From Bacteroidota bacterium (GTDB lineage Bacteria > Bacteroidota > Ignavibacteria > Ignavibacteriales > Melioribacteraceae), in contig JAMCSN010000325.1 of the NCBI GenBank assembly GCA_023381535.1, positions 1 to 48,465 on the forward strand: a stretch of DNA of 48,465 nt. The letters are read 5' to 3'. The position numbers and the translations under genes are program-made. The notes under the pieces are model-generated. The model searched no databases. It was not told the DNA's origin and was given only the letters and a program-made list of their open reading frames with translations. The number at the start of each line of letters is the position of its first letter. Positions within the stretch are counted from its first letter, which is position 1. This document shows positions 32,036 through 41,851 of this stretch, piece by piece.

Positions 32036-34783
32036 ATGACTCCAGAACAGAAAGCCAGATTACACATCGATGAACTGCTGACACAAACCGGGTGGGCAAT
32101 TCAAAACGTTAAAGAAATTAATCTTGGCGCTAGTCTTGGCGTTGCCGTCCGTGAATATCCGCTGAAAGAAGGATTTGCAGATTATTTACTCTTTGTTGAT
32201 CGTAAACCAATAGGAGTAATTGAAGCTAAAGCCGAAGGAGTAACACTTAGCGGAGTAGCAGATCAATCTGAAAAATACAGAACCGGTAAACTCCGTTACT
32301 TACCTCACCAAGCAGAACCTCTCCGCTTTGCATACGAAAGTACCGGCGTTGAGACTTACTTTAGAGATGCAAAGGATATTGAAACACGTTCAAGAAGAGT
32401 ATTCACATTTCATACGCCGGATACTTTGAAAGAATGGTCTGACGATGATTCATCATTCCGCAATCGACTAAAAGAACTTCCTCAACTTAATACAAATGGC
32501 TTGCGGCTTTGCCAAATCGAAGCCATCACCAACATAGAAGAGTCATTAGCATATAACAGAGAACGGGCATTAATTCAGATGGCAACCGGCAGCGGCAAGA
32601 CTTTTACCGCTGTTAGTTTCTCATATCGTTTGATCAAGTTTGCGAAAGCAAAGAGAATTTTATTTCTCGTTGATAGAAATAATCTTGGTCGTCAGACTAA
32701 GAATGAGTTTAACCAATATATAACTCCAGATGACGGAAGAAAATTTGTTGAGCTTTACAATGTTCAGCATCTTCAATCCAACACATTCGATCCGGTAGCA
32801 AAAGTATGCGTATCAACAATTCAGAGATTGTTCTCCATGCTGAAAGGTGAAGAACTTGATCCATCACTTGAAGAACAATCTAACTTTGACGGTTATGCCG
32901 ATGCCGAGCCGGAGAAACAAGTTACTTACAATCCCAAAATTCCGATTGATACATTTGACATAATTGTAACCGACGAATGCCATCGATCTATTTACAATCA
33001 GTGGCGGCAAGTGCTGGAATATTTTGACGCATTCATTATAGGGCTTACAGCTACTCCGTCCAAGCAGACAATCGGGTTCTTCAATCAGAATCTTGTAATG
33101 GAATACAATCATGAGAGGGCAGTAGCCGATGGTGTAAACGTTGGCTTCGATGTCTATGAGATTAAAACTAAGATCACAAAGGAAGGAAGTAAAATTGAAT
33201 CCGGCTACTACATTGATAAACGCAATAAGCTAACTAGAGAAAAACGATGGGAACAAGTTGATCAGGAAATCGAATACAAACCCACACAACTTGATAAAGA
33301 CGTAGTATCTCCGAGCCAGATAAGAACCATCATACAGACATTCAAGAATAAACTATTTACAGAAATATTTCCTAACCGTACTGAAGTACCCAAGACTCTT
33401 GTGTTCGCAAAGGATGATTCTCACGCTGAGGATATTGTTGAAATTATCAAAGATGTATTCGGCAAAGGAAACGACTTTGTTAAGAAGATCACTTACAGAA
33501 CAAACAACGAGAAACCGGAAGATTTACTTGCGAGCTTTAGAAACTCTTACAATCCGAGAATAGCGGTATCTGTAGATATGATTGCTACCGGAACTGATAT
33601 ACGTCCTCTGGAATGTCTGCTCTTTATGCGTGACGTAAAATCCAGAACATACTTTGAGCAAATGCTGGGACGAGGCACAAGAACAATTTCCAGTACGGAT
33701 TTGATGAGCGTTACACCTGATGCTCAAGTTAAAACTCACTTTGTTGCTGTTGATGCAGTGGGAATATTTGAAAGTGTTAAAATCGATTCCCGACCAACTG
33801 AACGCAGACCTACAGTGCCGTTGGATAAATTGTTGATCTCGGTGGCAAGCGGCAACAGAGATGAAGATACAATCCTAACATTAGCCGGAAGACTTTCACG
33901 CATTGAAAGAGGCATGGATGAAACCGACAGAAAAGAAATTATAACGCTCACCAACGGAAAATCCATACAGCATATAGTCTCAAGTTTGTTTGACGCTGTT
34001 GACCCGGATAAATCCTTTGAGAAGGCAAAAGAAGTTTACAAGGTTGAGTATCCGACTCAAGAGCAGTTGAAGAAAGCCGCCGATGAACTTGTTAAGGAAG
34101 CCGTTACTCCGTTTGATAATCCTAAGTTGAGAGATGCTATTGTAGATATTAAGAGAAAGAACGAACAGATAATTGATACGGTTAGTCAAGATGAAGTTAC
34201 ATACGCCGGAGGCAGCGGCAAATCCAAAGAGAAAGCTCAGGCGCTGGTAAAATCGTTCAAGGAGTTTATTGAAAAGAACAAAGATGAAATTACTGCGCTG
34301 CAAATAATCTACAGCAGACCTTACAGTCAGCGGCACATTACGTTTGAAGACATTAAAACGTTAGCCGACGCAATCCGCAAACCACCTTACAACTTAACGC
34401 CGGAAATATTGTGGAATGCGTTTGAGCAGTTGGAGAAAGCAAAAGTAAAAGGTGCCGGAGCCGTTAAGCTTTTAACAAACATGATTTCATTAATCCGTTT
34501 TGCGGTTGGGCAAACAGAAACACTTGAGCCCTTCCCGGAGATTGTTGATAGAAAATTCCATAGCTGGCTTACAAAGCAGAACGATCTGGGAAAAGGTTTT
34601 ACCGGTGAACAAGAACAATGGCTAAACATGATTAAGGAACATATCTCTACTTCACTTTCTGTTGAGATGGACGACTTTGACAACCCGCCGTTCTTTGATA
34701 GAGGCGGAAGATACAAAGCATACACTCTCTTTGGTGAAAAGTTAGAGCCAATACTTAATGAACTAAATGAAGAGCTTGTTTGA
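32036..34783 (+). CDS. hsdR: Type I restriction endonuclease, R subunit
   Basis: A 915-residue translocase/nuclease that cuts unmodified DNA after ATP-driven translocation. The N-terminal nuclease core has Asp49 and Glu63-x-Lys65 (FADYLL...IGVIEAKAE). The SF2 motor shows Walker A ATGSGKT (183-189), DECH (313-316), and motif III TATPSKQT, with motif VI MLGRGTRT further on. The C-terminal about 250 residues match the EcoEI-type R C-terminal domain (YNLTPEILWNAFEQLEKAKVKGAGAVKLLTNM). This places it near type IB enzymes. The ATG at 32036 is chosen because it starts the typical TPEQKARLHIDELL. Confidence 0.93.
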   Translation: MTPEQKARLHIDELLTQTGWAIQNVKEINLGASLGVAVREYPLKEGFADYLLFVDRKPIGVIEAKAEGVTLSGVADQSEKYRTGKLRYLPHQAEPLRFAYESTGVETYFRDAKDIETRSRRVFTFHTPDTLKEWSDDDSSFRNRLKELPQLNTNGLRLCQIEAITNIEESLAYNRERALIQMATGSGKTFTAVSFSYRLIKFAKAKRILFLVDRNNLGRQTKNEFNQYITPDDGRKFVELYNVQHLQSNTFDPVAKVCVSTIQRLFSMLKGEELDPSLEEQSNFDGYADAEPEKQVTYNPKIPIDTFDIIVTDECHRSIYNQWRQVLEYFDAFIIGLTATPSKQTIGFFNQNLVMEYNHERAVADGVNVGFDVYEIKTKITKEGSKIESGYYIDKRNKLTREKRWEQVDQEIEYKPTQLDKDVVSPSQIRTIIQTFKNKLFTEIFPNRTEVPKTLVFAKDDSHAEDIVEIIKDVFGKGNDFVKKITYRTNNEKPEDLLASFRNSYNPRIAVSVDMIATGTDIRPLECLLFMRDVKSRTYFEQMLGRGTRTISSTDLMSVTPDAQVKTHFVAVDAVGIFESVKIDSRPTERRPTVPLDKLLISVASGNRDEDTILTLAGRLSRIERGMDETDRKEIITLTNGKSIQHIVSSLFDAVDPDKSFEKAKEVYKVEYPTQEQLKKAADELVKEAVTPFDNPKLRDAIVDIKRKNEQIIDTVSQDEVTYAGGSGKSKEKAQALVKSFKEFIEKNKDEITALQIIYSRPYSQRHITFEDIKTLADAIRKPPYNLTPEILWNAFEQLEKAKVKGAGAVKLLTNMISLIRFAVGQTETLEPFPEIVDRKFHSWLTKQNDLGKGFTGEQEQWLNMIKEHISTSLSVEMDDFDNPPFFDRGGRYKAYTLFGEKLEPILNELNEELV

Positions 34784-36165
34784 TGAATAATAATATAGGG
34801 GTTATGCAAGAATTGCCGAATGGTTGGGTTAAAACAAAATTAAGTGGACTTTGTAATATTGTATATGGGAAAAATCTACCAACAACCCAATTAATAGAAA
34901 ATGGTTTCCCAGTATTTGGAGCCAATGGTATAATTGGTTTTCATAGTGAGTACTTATACGAGCAAGAACAAGTTATGATTTCATGCCGTGGTGCTTACAG
35001 TGGTAAAATCAATCTTTCTCCTCCACAAGTATTTATTACCAACAATTCACTTGTACTCGAATTTTATTCTGAACTGAATGAAACCAAAAAATATTTTTAT
35101 TACATACTTCAAGTAGCTGATAGATCAAAACTAGTTACTGGTTCAGCACAACCGCAAGTAACTATAAATAATGCAGTGTTGTTAGATATTCCACTTCCCC
35201 CACTTCCAGAACAGCACCGCATAGTTGCAAAGTTAGAAGAACTCTTTACTAAGCTTGATGTTTCAGTAGCCGAACTGAAGAAAGCCAAAGCGCAGATAAA
35301 ACGCTACCGGCAGTCTGTACTTAAACATGCGTTTGAGGGAAAGCTTACAGAGCAATGGAGAAAGCAAACGTCAAACGTGAAAGGTGAAAAAGCAGAGGAA
35401 TTATTAGCCAAGATAAAAGAGGAACGAAAGAAAGTACTTGGCAAGAAATACAAGGAATTGCCACCTGTAGATACAACCAACTTACCGCAATTACCGGATG
35501 GGTGGGTGTGGACTTGTTTAGGAGAAATTATTACGGTTTCAAGTGGTAATGGATTAACCAGCGCTCATATGAAAAGTAATGGTAGTTATGCCGTATATGG
35601 TGGAAATGGAGTCTCTGGATATTATGATAAATATATGTTTGAAAATAGAAAATTGATAATAGGGAGAGTTGGTGCTAAATGTGGTGTCGTTCACATAACC
35701 GAACCTTTCTCATGGGTCACTGATAACGCATTGATAGTAGAGTTCAATAACCTTGATATGAAATTTTTATTCTATCTTATACATGTGTCAAATCTTAATC
35801 AACATTCAGTAAGTACAGCGCAACCAGTTATCTCTGGCGCTAAAATTTATTCGATTATGAATCCATTGCCACCCTTAAAAGAACAACAACAAATCGTTTC
35901 CGAAATTGAACGACACTTTTCAGTAGCGGATGAAACAGAAAAAATTATAGATCAATCGTTAAAGCAAGCGGAGCGTTTACGCCAGAGCATACTTAAAGAA
36001 GCATTCTCCGGCAAGCTTGTACCGCAAGACCCAAACGATGAACCGGCAGAGAAGTTGCTGGAGAGGATAAAGGTGGAAAGGGAAAAGATTTCAAAAACGA
36101 AATCCAACAGTCAGGCATTACCTGACGGTTCCCCAAAAGAAAACATGAAGCGAAGAAAAAAATAA
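34783..36165 (+). CDS. hsdS: Type I restriction-modification specificity subunit
   Basis: HsdS recognises the bipartite target site and docks HsdM and HsdR. It contains two target-recognition domains (about residues 10-140 and 225-360) and two conserved helical spacers: LPPLPEQHRIVAKLEELFTKLD followed by a coiled-coil, and LPPLKEQQQIVSEIERHFSVAD. The repeats start LPNGWVKTKL and LPDGWVWTCL, the usual half-repeat beginnings. The hsdR TGA and this ATG share a base, implying coupling. An ATG at 34804 with AGGGG upstream is an alternative start. The second TRD is preceded by a charged linker rich in Lys/Glu. Confidence 0.92.
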   Translation: MNNNIGVMQELPNGWVKTKLSGLCNIVYGKNLPTTQLIENGFPVFGANGIIGFHSEYLYEQEQVMISCRGAYSGKINLSPPQVFITNNSLVLEFYSELNETKKYFYYILQVADRSKLVTGSAQPQVTINNAVLLDIPLPPLPEQHRIVAKLEELFTKLDVSVAELKKAKAQIKRYRQSVLKHAFEGKLTEQWRKQTSNVKGEKAEELLAKIKEERKKVLGKKYKELPPVDTTNLPQLPDGWVWTCLGEIITVSSGNGLTSAHMKSNGSYAVYGGNGVSGYYDKYMFENRKLIIGRVGAKCGVVHITEPFSWVTDNALIVEFNNLDMKFLFYLIHVSNLNQHSVSTAQPVISGAKIYSIMNPLPPLKEQQQIVSEIERHFSVADETEKIIDQSLKQAERLRQSILKEAFSGKLVPQDPNDEPAEKLLERIKVEREKISKTKSNSQALPDGSPKENMKRRKK

Positions 36166-36253
36166 ATTAATATTGTCTATCATTATTTTAAACTGCCGGG
36201 AATCTTGACAAGTTGAATAACCAAGTATTCCTCGGTTGTTGGGTATTATAATA

Positions 36254-36270
36254 GCAATAGCAACTATTGC
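36254..36270. promoter_or_regulatory. Palindrome upstream of hsdM
   Basis: GCAATAG (36254-36260), CAA, CTATTGC (36264-36270) is a perfect 7-bp inverted repeat in the 159-base gap between hsdS and hsdM, about 55 bases before the hsdM ATG. It is suitable as an operator, but no controller protein is visible nearby. Confidence 0.4.
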
Positions 36271-36324
36271 AAAAAATGCAACGGTTCAAAGTGATTGAAA
36301 ACCTTATAAACAAAAAGAATTAAT

Positions 36325-37782
36325 ATGGCGAATGAATCAAATACACTAGTACAAAAACTATGGAACTACTGTAACGTATTGCGTGACGATGGTGTAAGCT
36401 ACGGTGACTACGTTGAGCAGCTTACTTATTTGTTATTTCTTAAGATGGCAGATGAACTAACTAAGCCACCATATAAACGAGCGTCAATTATTCCGGTAGC
36501 GTATGATTGGAACAGTTTGTCTTCCAAAGATGGTGATGAGTTAGAGATTCATTACAGACACGCACTTGAAAACCTTGGCAAAGCAAAAGGAATGCTTGGC
36601 GTTATCTTCCGTAAGTCTCAAAATAAAATTCAAGACCCGGCAAAACTGAAACGGCTAATCAAACTGATCGATGAAGAAACTTGGTCAGGTCTAGATGTTG
36701 ACTTGAAAGGAGAAATTTACGAGGGGTTGTTAGAAAAAAATGCTGAAGATATTAAGAGCGGTGCGGGTCAATACTTTACTCCAAGAGCGTTAATAAAAGG
36801 TATGGTTGCAATAATAAATCCACAGCCCAACAGCACAATATGCGATCCGGCTTGCGGTACCGGAGGATTCTTTTTAGCGGCACATAACTATCTTACACAT
36901 AACTTCAAATTGAACAAGGACGAACTAAATTTCCTCAGATTGAATACATTCAAAGGTTGGGAAATAGTTGACAGCGCCGCAAGACTATGCGCTATGAATC
37001 TTTTCTTGCATGGTATCGGCGGTGAAGAAAGTCCAATTGTTGTGAGCGACAGTTTGGCTTCAGATACCGGAGAAAGATTTGATTACGTTTTAACAAATCC
37101 TCCATTTGGTAAGAAGAGCAGCATCACGATAATTAATGAAGAGGGTAAGACCGATAGAGAAACAATTTCTTATGAACGCACAGACTTCTCTGCCACGACT
37201 TCAAATAAGCAATTGAATTTTGTCCAGCATATCAAGACGATTCTTAAAATAAATGGTAAAGCCGCAGTAGTAGTTCCCGATAATGTACTGTTCGAAGGCG
37301 GTGCCGGTGAAACAGTACGTAAGAATTTACTTCAAAGTTGTGATGTTCATACCTTACTCCGATTGCCAACTGGTGTATTCTACGCTCAAGGTGTAAAGGC
37401 TAATGTAATCTTCTTTGACAAGAAACCGGCAAGTGAAAAACCGTGGACTAAAGAATTATGGATTTATGATTTGAGAACCAATATGCATTTCACATTGAAG
37501 ACAAATCCGTTGAAGTATTCTGACTTGGAGGATTTTATAAAGTGTTATAATCCTAAAAATAGATTCAAGAGGGAAGAGACAGAACGATTCAAACGCTTCA
37601 GTTATGATGAAATCATCAAACGTGATAAGACCAGCCTGGATATTTTCTGGCTTAAAGATGACAGCATTGAAGACTCGGCAAATTTACCGGCACCGGATGT
37701 ACTAGCACAAGAAATAGCAGAAAATTTGGAAGACGCCCTTGAGCAGATGAGGGGAATAATTAATTCATTTGAAAACAAATAG
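36325..37782 (+). CDS. hsdM: Type I restriction-modification DNA methyltransferase subunit
   Basis: HsdM methylates adenine (N6) in the HsdS-selected target. It has the N-terminal helical HsdM_N domain (VQKLWNYCNVLRDDGVSYGDYVEQL), AdoMet motif I DPACGTG (174-180) after GQYFTPR (149-154), and catalytic motif IV NPPF (258-261). Length 485 residues. The gene is separated from hsdS by 159 bases with a palindrome, so modification may be expressed separately from restriction. It follows R and S, giving R-S-M order instead of the more common R-M-S or M-S-R. Confidence 0.95.
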   Translation: MANESNTLVQKLWNYCNVLRDDGVSYGDYVEQLTYLLFLKMADELTKPPYKRASIIPVAYDWNSLSSKDGDELEIHYRHALENLGKAKGMLGVIFRKSQNKIQDPAKLKRLIKLIDEETWSGLDVDLKGEIYEGLLEKNAEDIKSGAGQYFTPRALIKGMVAIINPQPNSTICDPACGTGGFFLAAHNYLTHNFKLNKDELNFLRLNTFKGWEIVDSAARLCAMNLFLHGIGGEESPIVVSDSLASDTGERFDYVLTNPPFGKKSSITIINEEGKTDRETISYERTDFSATTSNKQLNFVQHIKTILKINGKAAVVVPDNVLFEGGAGETVRKNLLQSCDVHTLLRLPTGVFYAQGVKANVIFFDKKPASEKPWTKELWIYDLRTNMHFTLKTNPLKYSDLEDFIKCYNPKNRFKREETERFKRFSYDEIIKRDKTSLDIFWLKDDSIEDSANLPAPDVLAQEIAENLEDALEQMRGIINSFENK

Positions 37783-37791
37783 CGATTTACA

Positions 37792-38574
37792 ATGACTGAT
37801 AATGCCTATTCCCTCATACCCAGTTTCACTCTCCATGATCATAGTTTTATGAGTGATGAGCACATTGATGAAAAATTTACAGAAGCAATTGTTCACACAA
37901 GTGTACAGTATTCAATAAAAGAGAATGGCGATATTTTAATGGATGAATGTTATAAGAACAAACGAAGATCCCGTAATATTATTATGACAGTAGAGGAATA
38001 CAATCAAAACTATGGAGCTTTCTCTAATAAAGAATGTTGTAGGATAATCTTGAATGAGCATAACACTTCTGAGTATTTGAGGATAATTTCTACTGAAAAA
38101 GAATGGCATACGATTTTGGAGAATGTTCCTTTTGCTTACTATACTCAAAATGTATTTGCGTTCTTTATCTTAGTCCGAAAATATTTTGAGAATTGGTTCT
38201 ATAATGAATGGATCGATGTACCTTTTCGAAGTAGCATTGTAATGTCCGATACAAAACAAACCAATGAACAAAATTTTAGCAATGAATTATCCAAAGTCCC
38301 TCTTAGTCAACAAGCAATAAAAACGAAAAGTCTAAATCTATCAATCAAATACATAAATTCTGAAATTAAAAAACTTAAGGGGAAATACATAAAAAAAGAT
38401 ATAGTCGATCTCTGCGGTCACGCTTATAAAAATATTATTCAACAAGAAAATGATGTTAAAATTATGAACTTAGCCGAATATACACATGCCATTTATCCTG
38501 AGATAAAACACAAATTTAAAAAATGGGATGAGAAACAATTTATCAATTATACTAAAAATCTAATCTCTGCTTAA
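37792..38574 (+). CDS. Hypothetical protein adjacent to hsdM
   Basis: I do not recognise this 260-residue protein. It starts nine bases after the hsdM stop on the same strand, so it is probably co-transcribed with the modification subunit. Visible features are an acidic, aromatic N-terminus (SFTLHDHSFM), clustered Cys (NKECCRIIL), a hydrophobic aromatic segment (VFAFFILVRKYFENWFYNEW) that may be a buried helix, and a Lys-rich C-terminal helix (INSEIKKLKGKYIKKDIVDL). Its position makes an accessory of the restriction system, such as an immunity or control protein, conceivable, but no known fold supports that. Confidence 0.65.
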   Translation: MTDNAYSLIPSFTLHDHSFMSDEHIDEKFTEAIVHTSVQYSIKENGDILMDECYKNKRRSRNIIMTVEEYNQNYGAFSNKECCRIILNEHNTSEYLRIISTEKEWHTILENVPFAYYTQNVFAFFILVRKYFENWFYNEWIDVPFRSSIVMSDTKQTNEQNFSNELSKVPLSQQAIKTKSLNLSIKYINSEIKKLKGKYIKKDIVDLCGHAYKNIIQQENDVKIMNLAEYTHAIYPEIKHKFKKWDEKQFINYTKNLISA

Positions 38575-38710
38575 TACTGCTTTATTTTTTAAAATTCCAC
38601 ACATTGAAGAATAATTCTACTCCTTTTCTAATAGAATTCTAAAATCATTCTAACACTAGACGCTTCATTTTTATTTCCTTAGCACCGCAAAAAAATAAAA
38701 AGGAGTATGA

Positions 38711-38887
38711 ATGAAAAAATTAACACCTCTTAAAGCTATAAGGCGAAAATGTCTTGACTGTTCATGCAATCAATCCAAGGAAGTTAAAAACTGTACTTGT
38801 AATGACTGTGAACTTTACTCGTATCGAACGGGCACAAATCCAAGTAGAAAAGGTATCTGCAACAAGAAAAATTTAATAACTAACTAA
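38711..38887 (+). CDS. Small Cys-rich phage-type protein
   Basis: A 58-residue ORF, too short for a standard length cut-off, preceded by AAAAGGAGTATGA. It reads LTPLKAIRRKCLDCSC ... CTCNDCELYSYRTG, with Cys at 14, 17, 19, 28, 30, 33 and 50. The LKAIRxKCLDC...C..C.LYxYR pattern is common in prophage genomes as a predicted zinc-binding small protein. The function is unknown; it may be a transcription or replication accessory. Confidence 0.75.
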   Translation: MKKLTPLKAIRRKCLDCSCNQSKEVKNCTCNDCELYSYRTGTNPSRKGICNKKNLITN

Positions 38888-38996
38888 TTAAATCGGAGAT
38901 CAAGTTGGATGTGGCAACTAATCTAATATGAGCTTACCCCACGTTGAAAATTAGACGATAAGCTCAACCGACTCTTAATCTAAGCAAAGAGGGAAT

Positions 38997-40403
38997 ATGG
39001 AGAAGAATGAAACACCACAAATCTCGGAAGAACTGTTAAAAATTTTTTCACTTGAGAAGCCAATTAAGAAGATTAATCTTGCACAAGACTTTGTTGACGA
39101 TCAATTGTATTATGGATTTATTGCGAATGGGATTGATTACGTAATCAGTTCTAAAAAAATTATTACTAAAAGAGATGACTTACAAAGTATCTTTCTAACA
39201 CCCAAGACCGAAAAGCTTTATAATTCAAATTTTCCGGTAAAAAAAATCCCCGCTTATTTAAAGAATCAAACTGAAATAAATATTTCTTCTACCTATCAAC
39301 GACTACTTTCTTATGTCCATCGATATGTACAATTAAGAAATGATAATGAATCACATTTAGTTTCGGTTTGGGCCATGAGTACTTATGTTTTCAAGATGTT
39401 CAGAGTATTTCCTTATCTTCATTTATTCGGTGAAAAAGCATCCGGCAAAACCACTCTTATGGAAATTCTTCAACCGATTGTTTTCAATGGAGATCTATCA
39501 AGCAATTCATCAGCGGCAGTTATCTATCGAGATGTAGATTTAAATACACCAACTCTATTCATTGATGAGTATGAAAAACAAATTTCTAAAACCGGCGAAG
39601 TTCAAAAGGCATTGCTGGATGTCTTAAAGACTGGTTTTGGAAAGGCAGGTGCCGTGAAAAGGTGTGTCGGAGAGGGAAACATCCCGCAAAAATTCGATTC
39701 ATACTCTCCCAAAGTCATTGCAGGCATAAATGAGATTGATGATGTTCTTGCAGACAGAACAATTAAGATCAGAATGGTTCGAAAACTAAAAGATTCGCAC
39801 GTGAAGCGTTATACAAATTCAATCAAAAACTTAGAAGAGCAACAACAATTGAGAGACGAACAATACTTCGTTGGACTCGAAAATGCATATAAAATGTATG
39901 AGTTGTATGAGAGCATGAATCCGGATGAGGATCAAGACTTAATTCATTTGAGTAACCGGAGCTTTGAAATTTGGTGCCCATTGATTGTTGTTGCTAAGGT
40001 CATTGACTTATCTAATCATGCATTAAATGTTTCTCAAAAACTAATAGAATTAAGTAAATCTTATGTGACTAATAAAGGGATAAACGATAGCATCGCCAAT
40101 GAATCTGTTATTCTGGCAAATTTCTTTTTAGACTTAATTAAATTTAACAATGATCGATGCATTCCAATTAGAACTGAAGATACATGGATGGGATTTGACA
40201 CGGACGATGTCCTAAATGAAATTAATTCGCAAGTCATTCTTGGAAGACAAATGAGTAAAAATGCACTATCCCGTCTTCTTAACGATAAATTGAATATTAG
40301 TCCCAAAGCATATCAAAGCACTAACTACCACACGACGAAAAAGATGTACGTTGTAAATCTGAAGGATTTTTTAGAACTTCAAAAATCTTTATGCTCACAG
40401 TAA
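38997..40403 (+). CDS. P-loop ATPase of mobile elements (DUF3631/primase-helicase-like)
   Basis: A 468-residue protein with a central ATPase: Walker A GEKASGKT (145-152), Walker B TLFIDEYE (186-193), and a sensor-like region SPKVIAGINEIDDVLADRTIKIRM (roughly 235-260). The order and spacing resemble DUF3631-type ATPases found with P4-like primase-helicases of phages, plasmids and islands. The N-terminal about 120 residues lack a primase motif, so it may be the helicase part only. The C-terminus may be a winged helix (GRQMSKNALSRLLNDKL). It probably unwinds or loads at the element origin; an iteron-like intergenic region follows directly. Confidence 0.6.
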   Translation: MEKNETPQISEELLKIFSLEKPIKKINLAQDFVDDQLYYGFIANGIDYVISSKKIITKRDDLQSIFLTPKTEKLYNSNFPVKKIPAYLKNQTEINISSTYQRLLSYVHRYVQLRNDNESHLVSVWAMSTYVFKMFRVFPYLHLFGEKASGKTTLMEILQPIVFNGDLSSNSSAAVIYRDVDLNTPTLFIDEYEKQISKTGEVQKALLDVLKTGFGKAGAVKRCVGEGNIPQKFDSYSPKVIAGINEIDDVLADRTIKIRMVRKLKDSHVKRYTNSIKNLEEQQQLRDEQYFVGLENAYKMYELYESMNPDEDQDLIHLSNRSFEIWCPLIVVAKVIDLSNHALNVSQKLIELSKSYVTNKGINDSIANESVILANFFLDLIKFNNDRCIPIRTEDTWMGFDTDDVLNEINSQVILGRQMSKNALSRLLNDKLNISPKAYQSTNYHTTKKMYVVNLKDFLELQKSLCSQ

Positions 40404-40764
40404 ACGAATTACGATATTACGGTTACGATTGAAAAGAGGGTGTGTGATAATTCATTTTTTTAGAAAAAATGTTTTGATTTCATTTTAAAAACGAAACCGA
40501 AATTTGTTTGACGACCTATTTTCACACACCCTCGAAAATAAGGGGTCGGCAAGAGAAATTCATTTTAATGAATATATATTATACATATATATAATAATAA
40601 TGTTATTACCATTGATTCCATTGAGCTATCTATGGTTACGCTTCAATTACGATTTGAAATAGGTCTAACAAATCGTAATTTATTAGAAAAAACTCATTGA
40701 TAGAATGAGAGGCTAGAAAAAAAGAGTGAGCAATCCAATGCTCACTCTGTTGTCTAATTATATA
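40404..40764. other. Non-coding region with iteron-like and inverted repeats
   Basis: This 361-base gap has no convincing gene. It contains TTACGAT at 40409, 40423 and 40647 and inverted at 40672; a perfect 12-bp inverted repeat GAGGGTGTGTGA (40436-40447) / TCACACACCCTC (40522-40533); an 11-bp inverted repeat AATTACGATTT (40645-40655) / AAATCGTAATT (40670-40680); and a very AT-rich alternating stretch around 40570-40600. This combination recalls a replication or transfer origin, fitting its place after an ATPase gene, but it could be regulatory. Confidence 0.4.
40716..40748 (-). terminator. Rho-independent terminator
   Basis: AGAGTGAGCA (40723-40732) pairs perfectly with TGCTCACTCT (40739-40748), six-base loop; read on the minus strand it is followed by about seven T residues. 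It ends the gene at 40765-41172. Confidence 0.8.
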
Positions 40765-41172
40765 TTAGCTAGGGAACACCTCCGCTTCAACTTCTGCCAT
40801 TTCGGGTACATCAGCGATCACTCGTAATGCCTCTACAAGCGTAAACGTAACTATGGTTTTAATCTCACCAGTTGATCTATCGACGTTGCCGGCAAAAGTT
40901 AATGAATAAGGTTTATCATGAATCATGACGGTGATGTAGTCATTGGTACCGGATAGAGCAGCTAATTCATTTCTGAATATATCGACCCACTTGGATGCCA
41001 AATCAACACTGGCGAATTTAAGTCTGACATCAAACTTGGGATATTTGAACTCTACTCTTTCGAGCCCACCGGTTTCGGCATTTGGTTTGTAGCCGAAATA
41101 GCGAGGCTTCAAATTTAAGTTTGGGTTAATCCAATTCTGTAATTTCAATGACAACATCTCTAAAGCTTCCAT
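40765..41172 (-). CDS. Hypothetical protein
   Basis: I do not recognise this 135-residue protein. It is the only minus-strand gene in the element and has a good TTGGAGAA site before its ATG and a strong terminator behind its stop. Beta-strand-like stretches (RVEFKYPKFDVRLKFASV, YITVMIHDKPYSLTF, IVTFTLVEALRVIAD) and a few acidic residues at the C-terminus (EMAEVEAEVF) are visible, with no signal peptide, membrane helix or Cys cluster. Divergent transcription from the next operon suggests independent regulation. A role in element control is a guess. Confidence 0.6.
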   Translation of the reverse strand: MEALEMLSLKLQNWINPNLNLKPRYFGYKPNAETGGLERVEFKYPKFDVRLKFASVDLASKWVDIFRNELAALSGTNDYITVMIHDKPYSLTFAGNVDRSTGEIKTIVTFTLVEALRVIADVPEMAEVEAEVFPS

Positions 41173-41569
41173 TTCATTTCTCCAATTTTAGATAATAATT
41201 GATTAGTGCTTAATTGCACTTCGCAATAGAAGAAAGACAACATAGTGGGAAGTGGAAGGCACATGAATATTACACCAGCAAAAAAACGAAGGGGGGGTAG
41301 AGTGTTTTATTTTTGATGGATAGTCAAATATATCCCGTATACATTTTCCCAAAATTTCCGAAGTATTAAGGATATGCAGTATTAATGATGATTTTACGAT
41401 ATCTATCTATAGTGTTATATATTATAATATTGCTACATAATCTCAAAGGTGTTTTCCTCTTTCTTCTGCTTCTACTCAATTCTTCTGCTTGTTCTTCTGG
41501 GCTTGTCTCTCTTCTTCCTTGAATAACAAATTGCTAATAACCAAGGAGGATAAAGTTTGCGGAGGAACA
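41173..41569. other. Divergent intergenic region
   Basis: 397 bases between divergent genes. It contains a homopolymeric G7 run (41291-41297), a TATTTTTG box (41308-41315) without a matching upstream TTG, and a polypyrimidine stretch around 41457-41520 with repeated CTTCTGCTT blocks. I see no gene; it presumably holds promoters for both directions. Confidence 0.4.
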
Positions 41570-41851
41570 ATGAAATGCCAACACCCGGATTGTAGCAATC
41601 AAGCTTATGCGGGAATATGTCCAGCTCATCTTATGCTAATCAAAGATGAAAACAATTGTATTAATCTTTGCGCCAACTGCGGATCATTCGTCGCTGTATT
41701 TATTAAACCAACTTACCTTGATTCCAAATATGTATTCTGCAAATCATGTAGGAACTGCGGTGGCACTAAGGAAACAGAAAAACAAGTAACCATTGACTAT
41801 CCGTTTGAAGGGAGGATAGTGAAAGGAGGTAAAGATGAACTCCCCACTTGA
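41570..41851 (+). CDS. Small zinc-ribbon-like protein
   Basis: A 93-residue protein with an array of Cys/His pairs: CQHPDC ... CPAH, then CANC, and CKSCRNC, suggesting two or more zinc sites. The frame begins at 41489, but the GGAGGAACA ribosome-binding site points to the ATG at 41570. Its C-terminal end overlaps the next gene by 17 bases. Likely a small nucleic-acid-binding or adaptor protein of the element; no specific family recognised. Confidence 0.65.
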   Translation: MKCQHPDCSNQAYAGICPAHLMLIKDENNCINLCANCGSFVAVFIKPTYLDSKYVFCKSCRNCGGTKETEKQVTIDYPFEGRIVKGGKDELPT

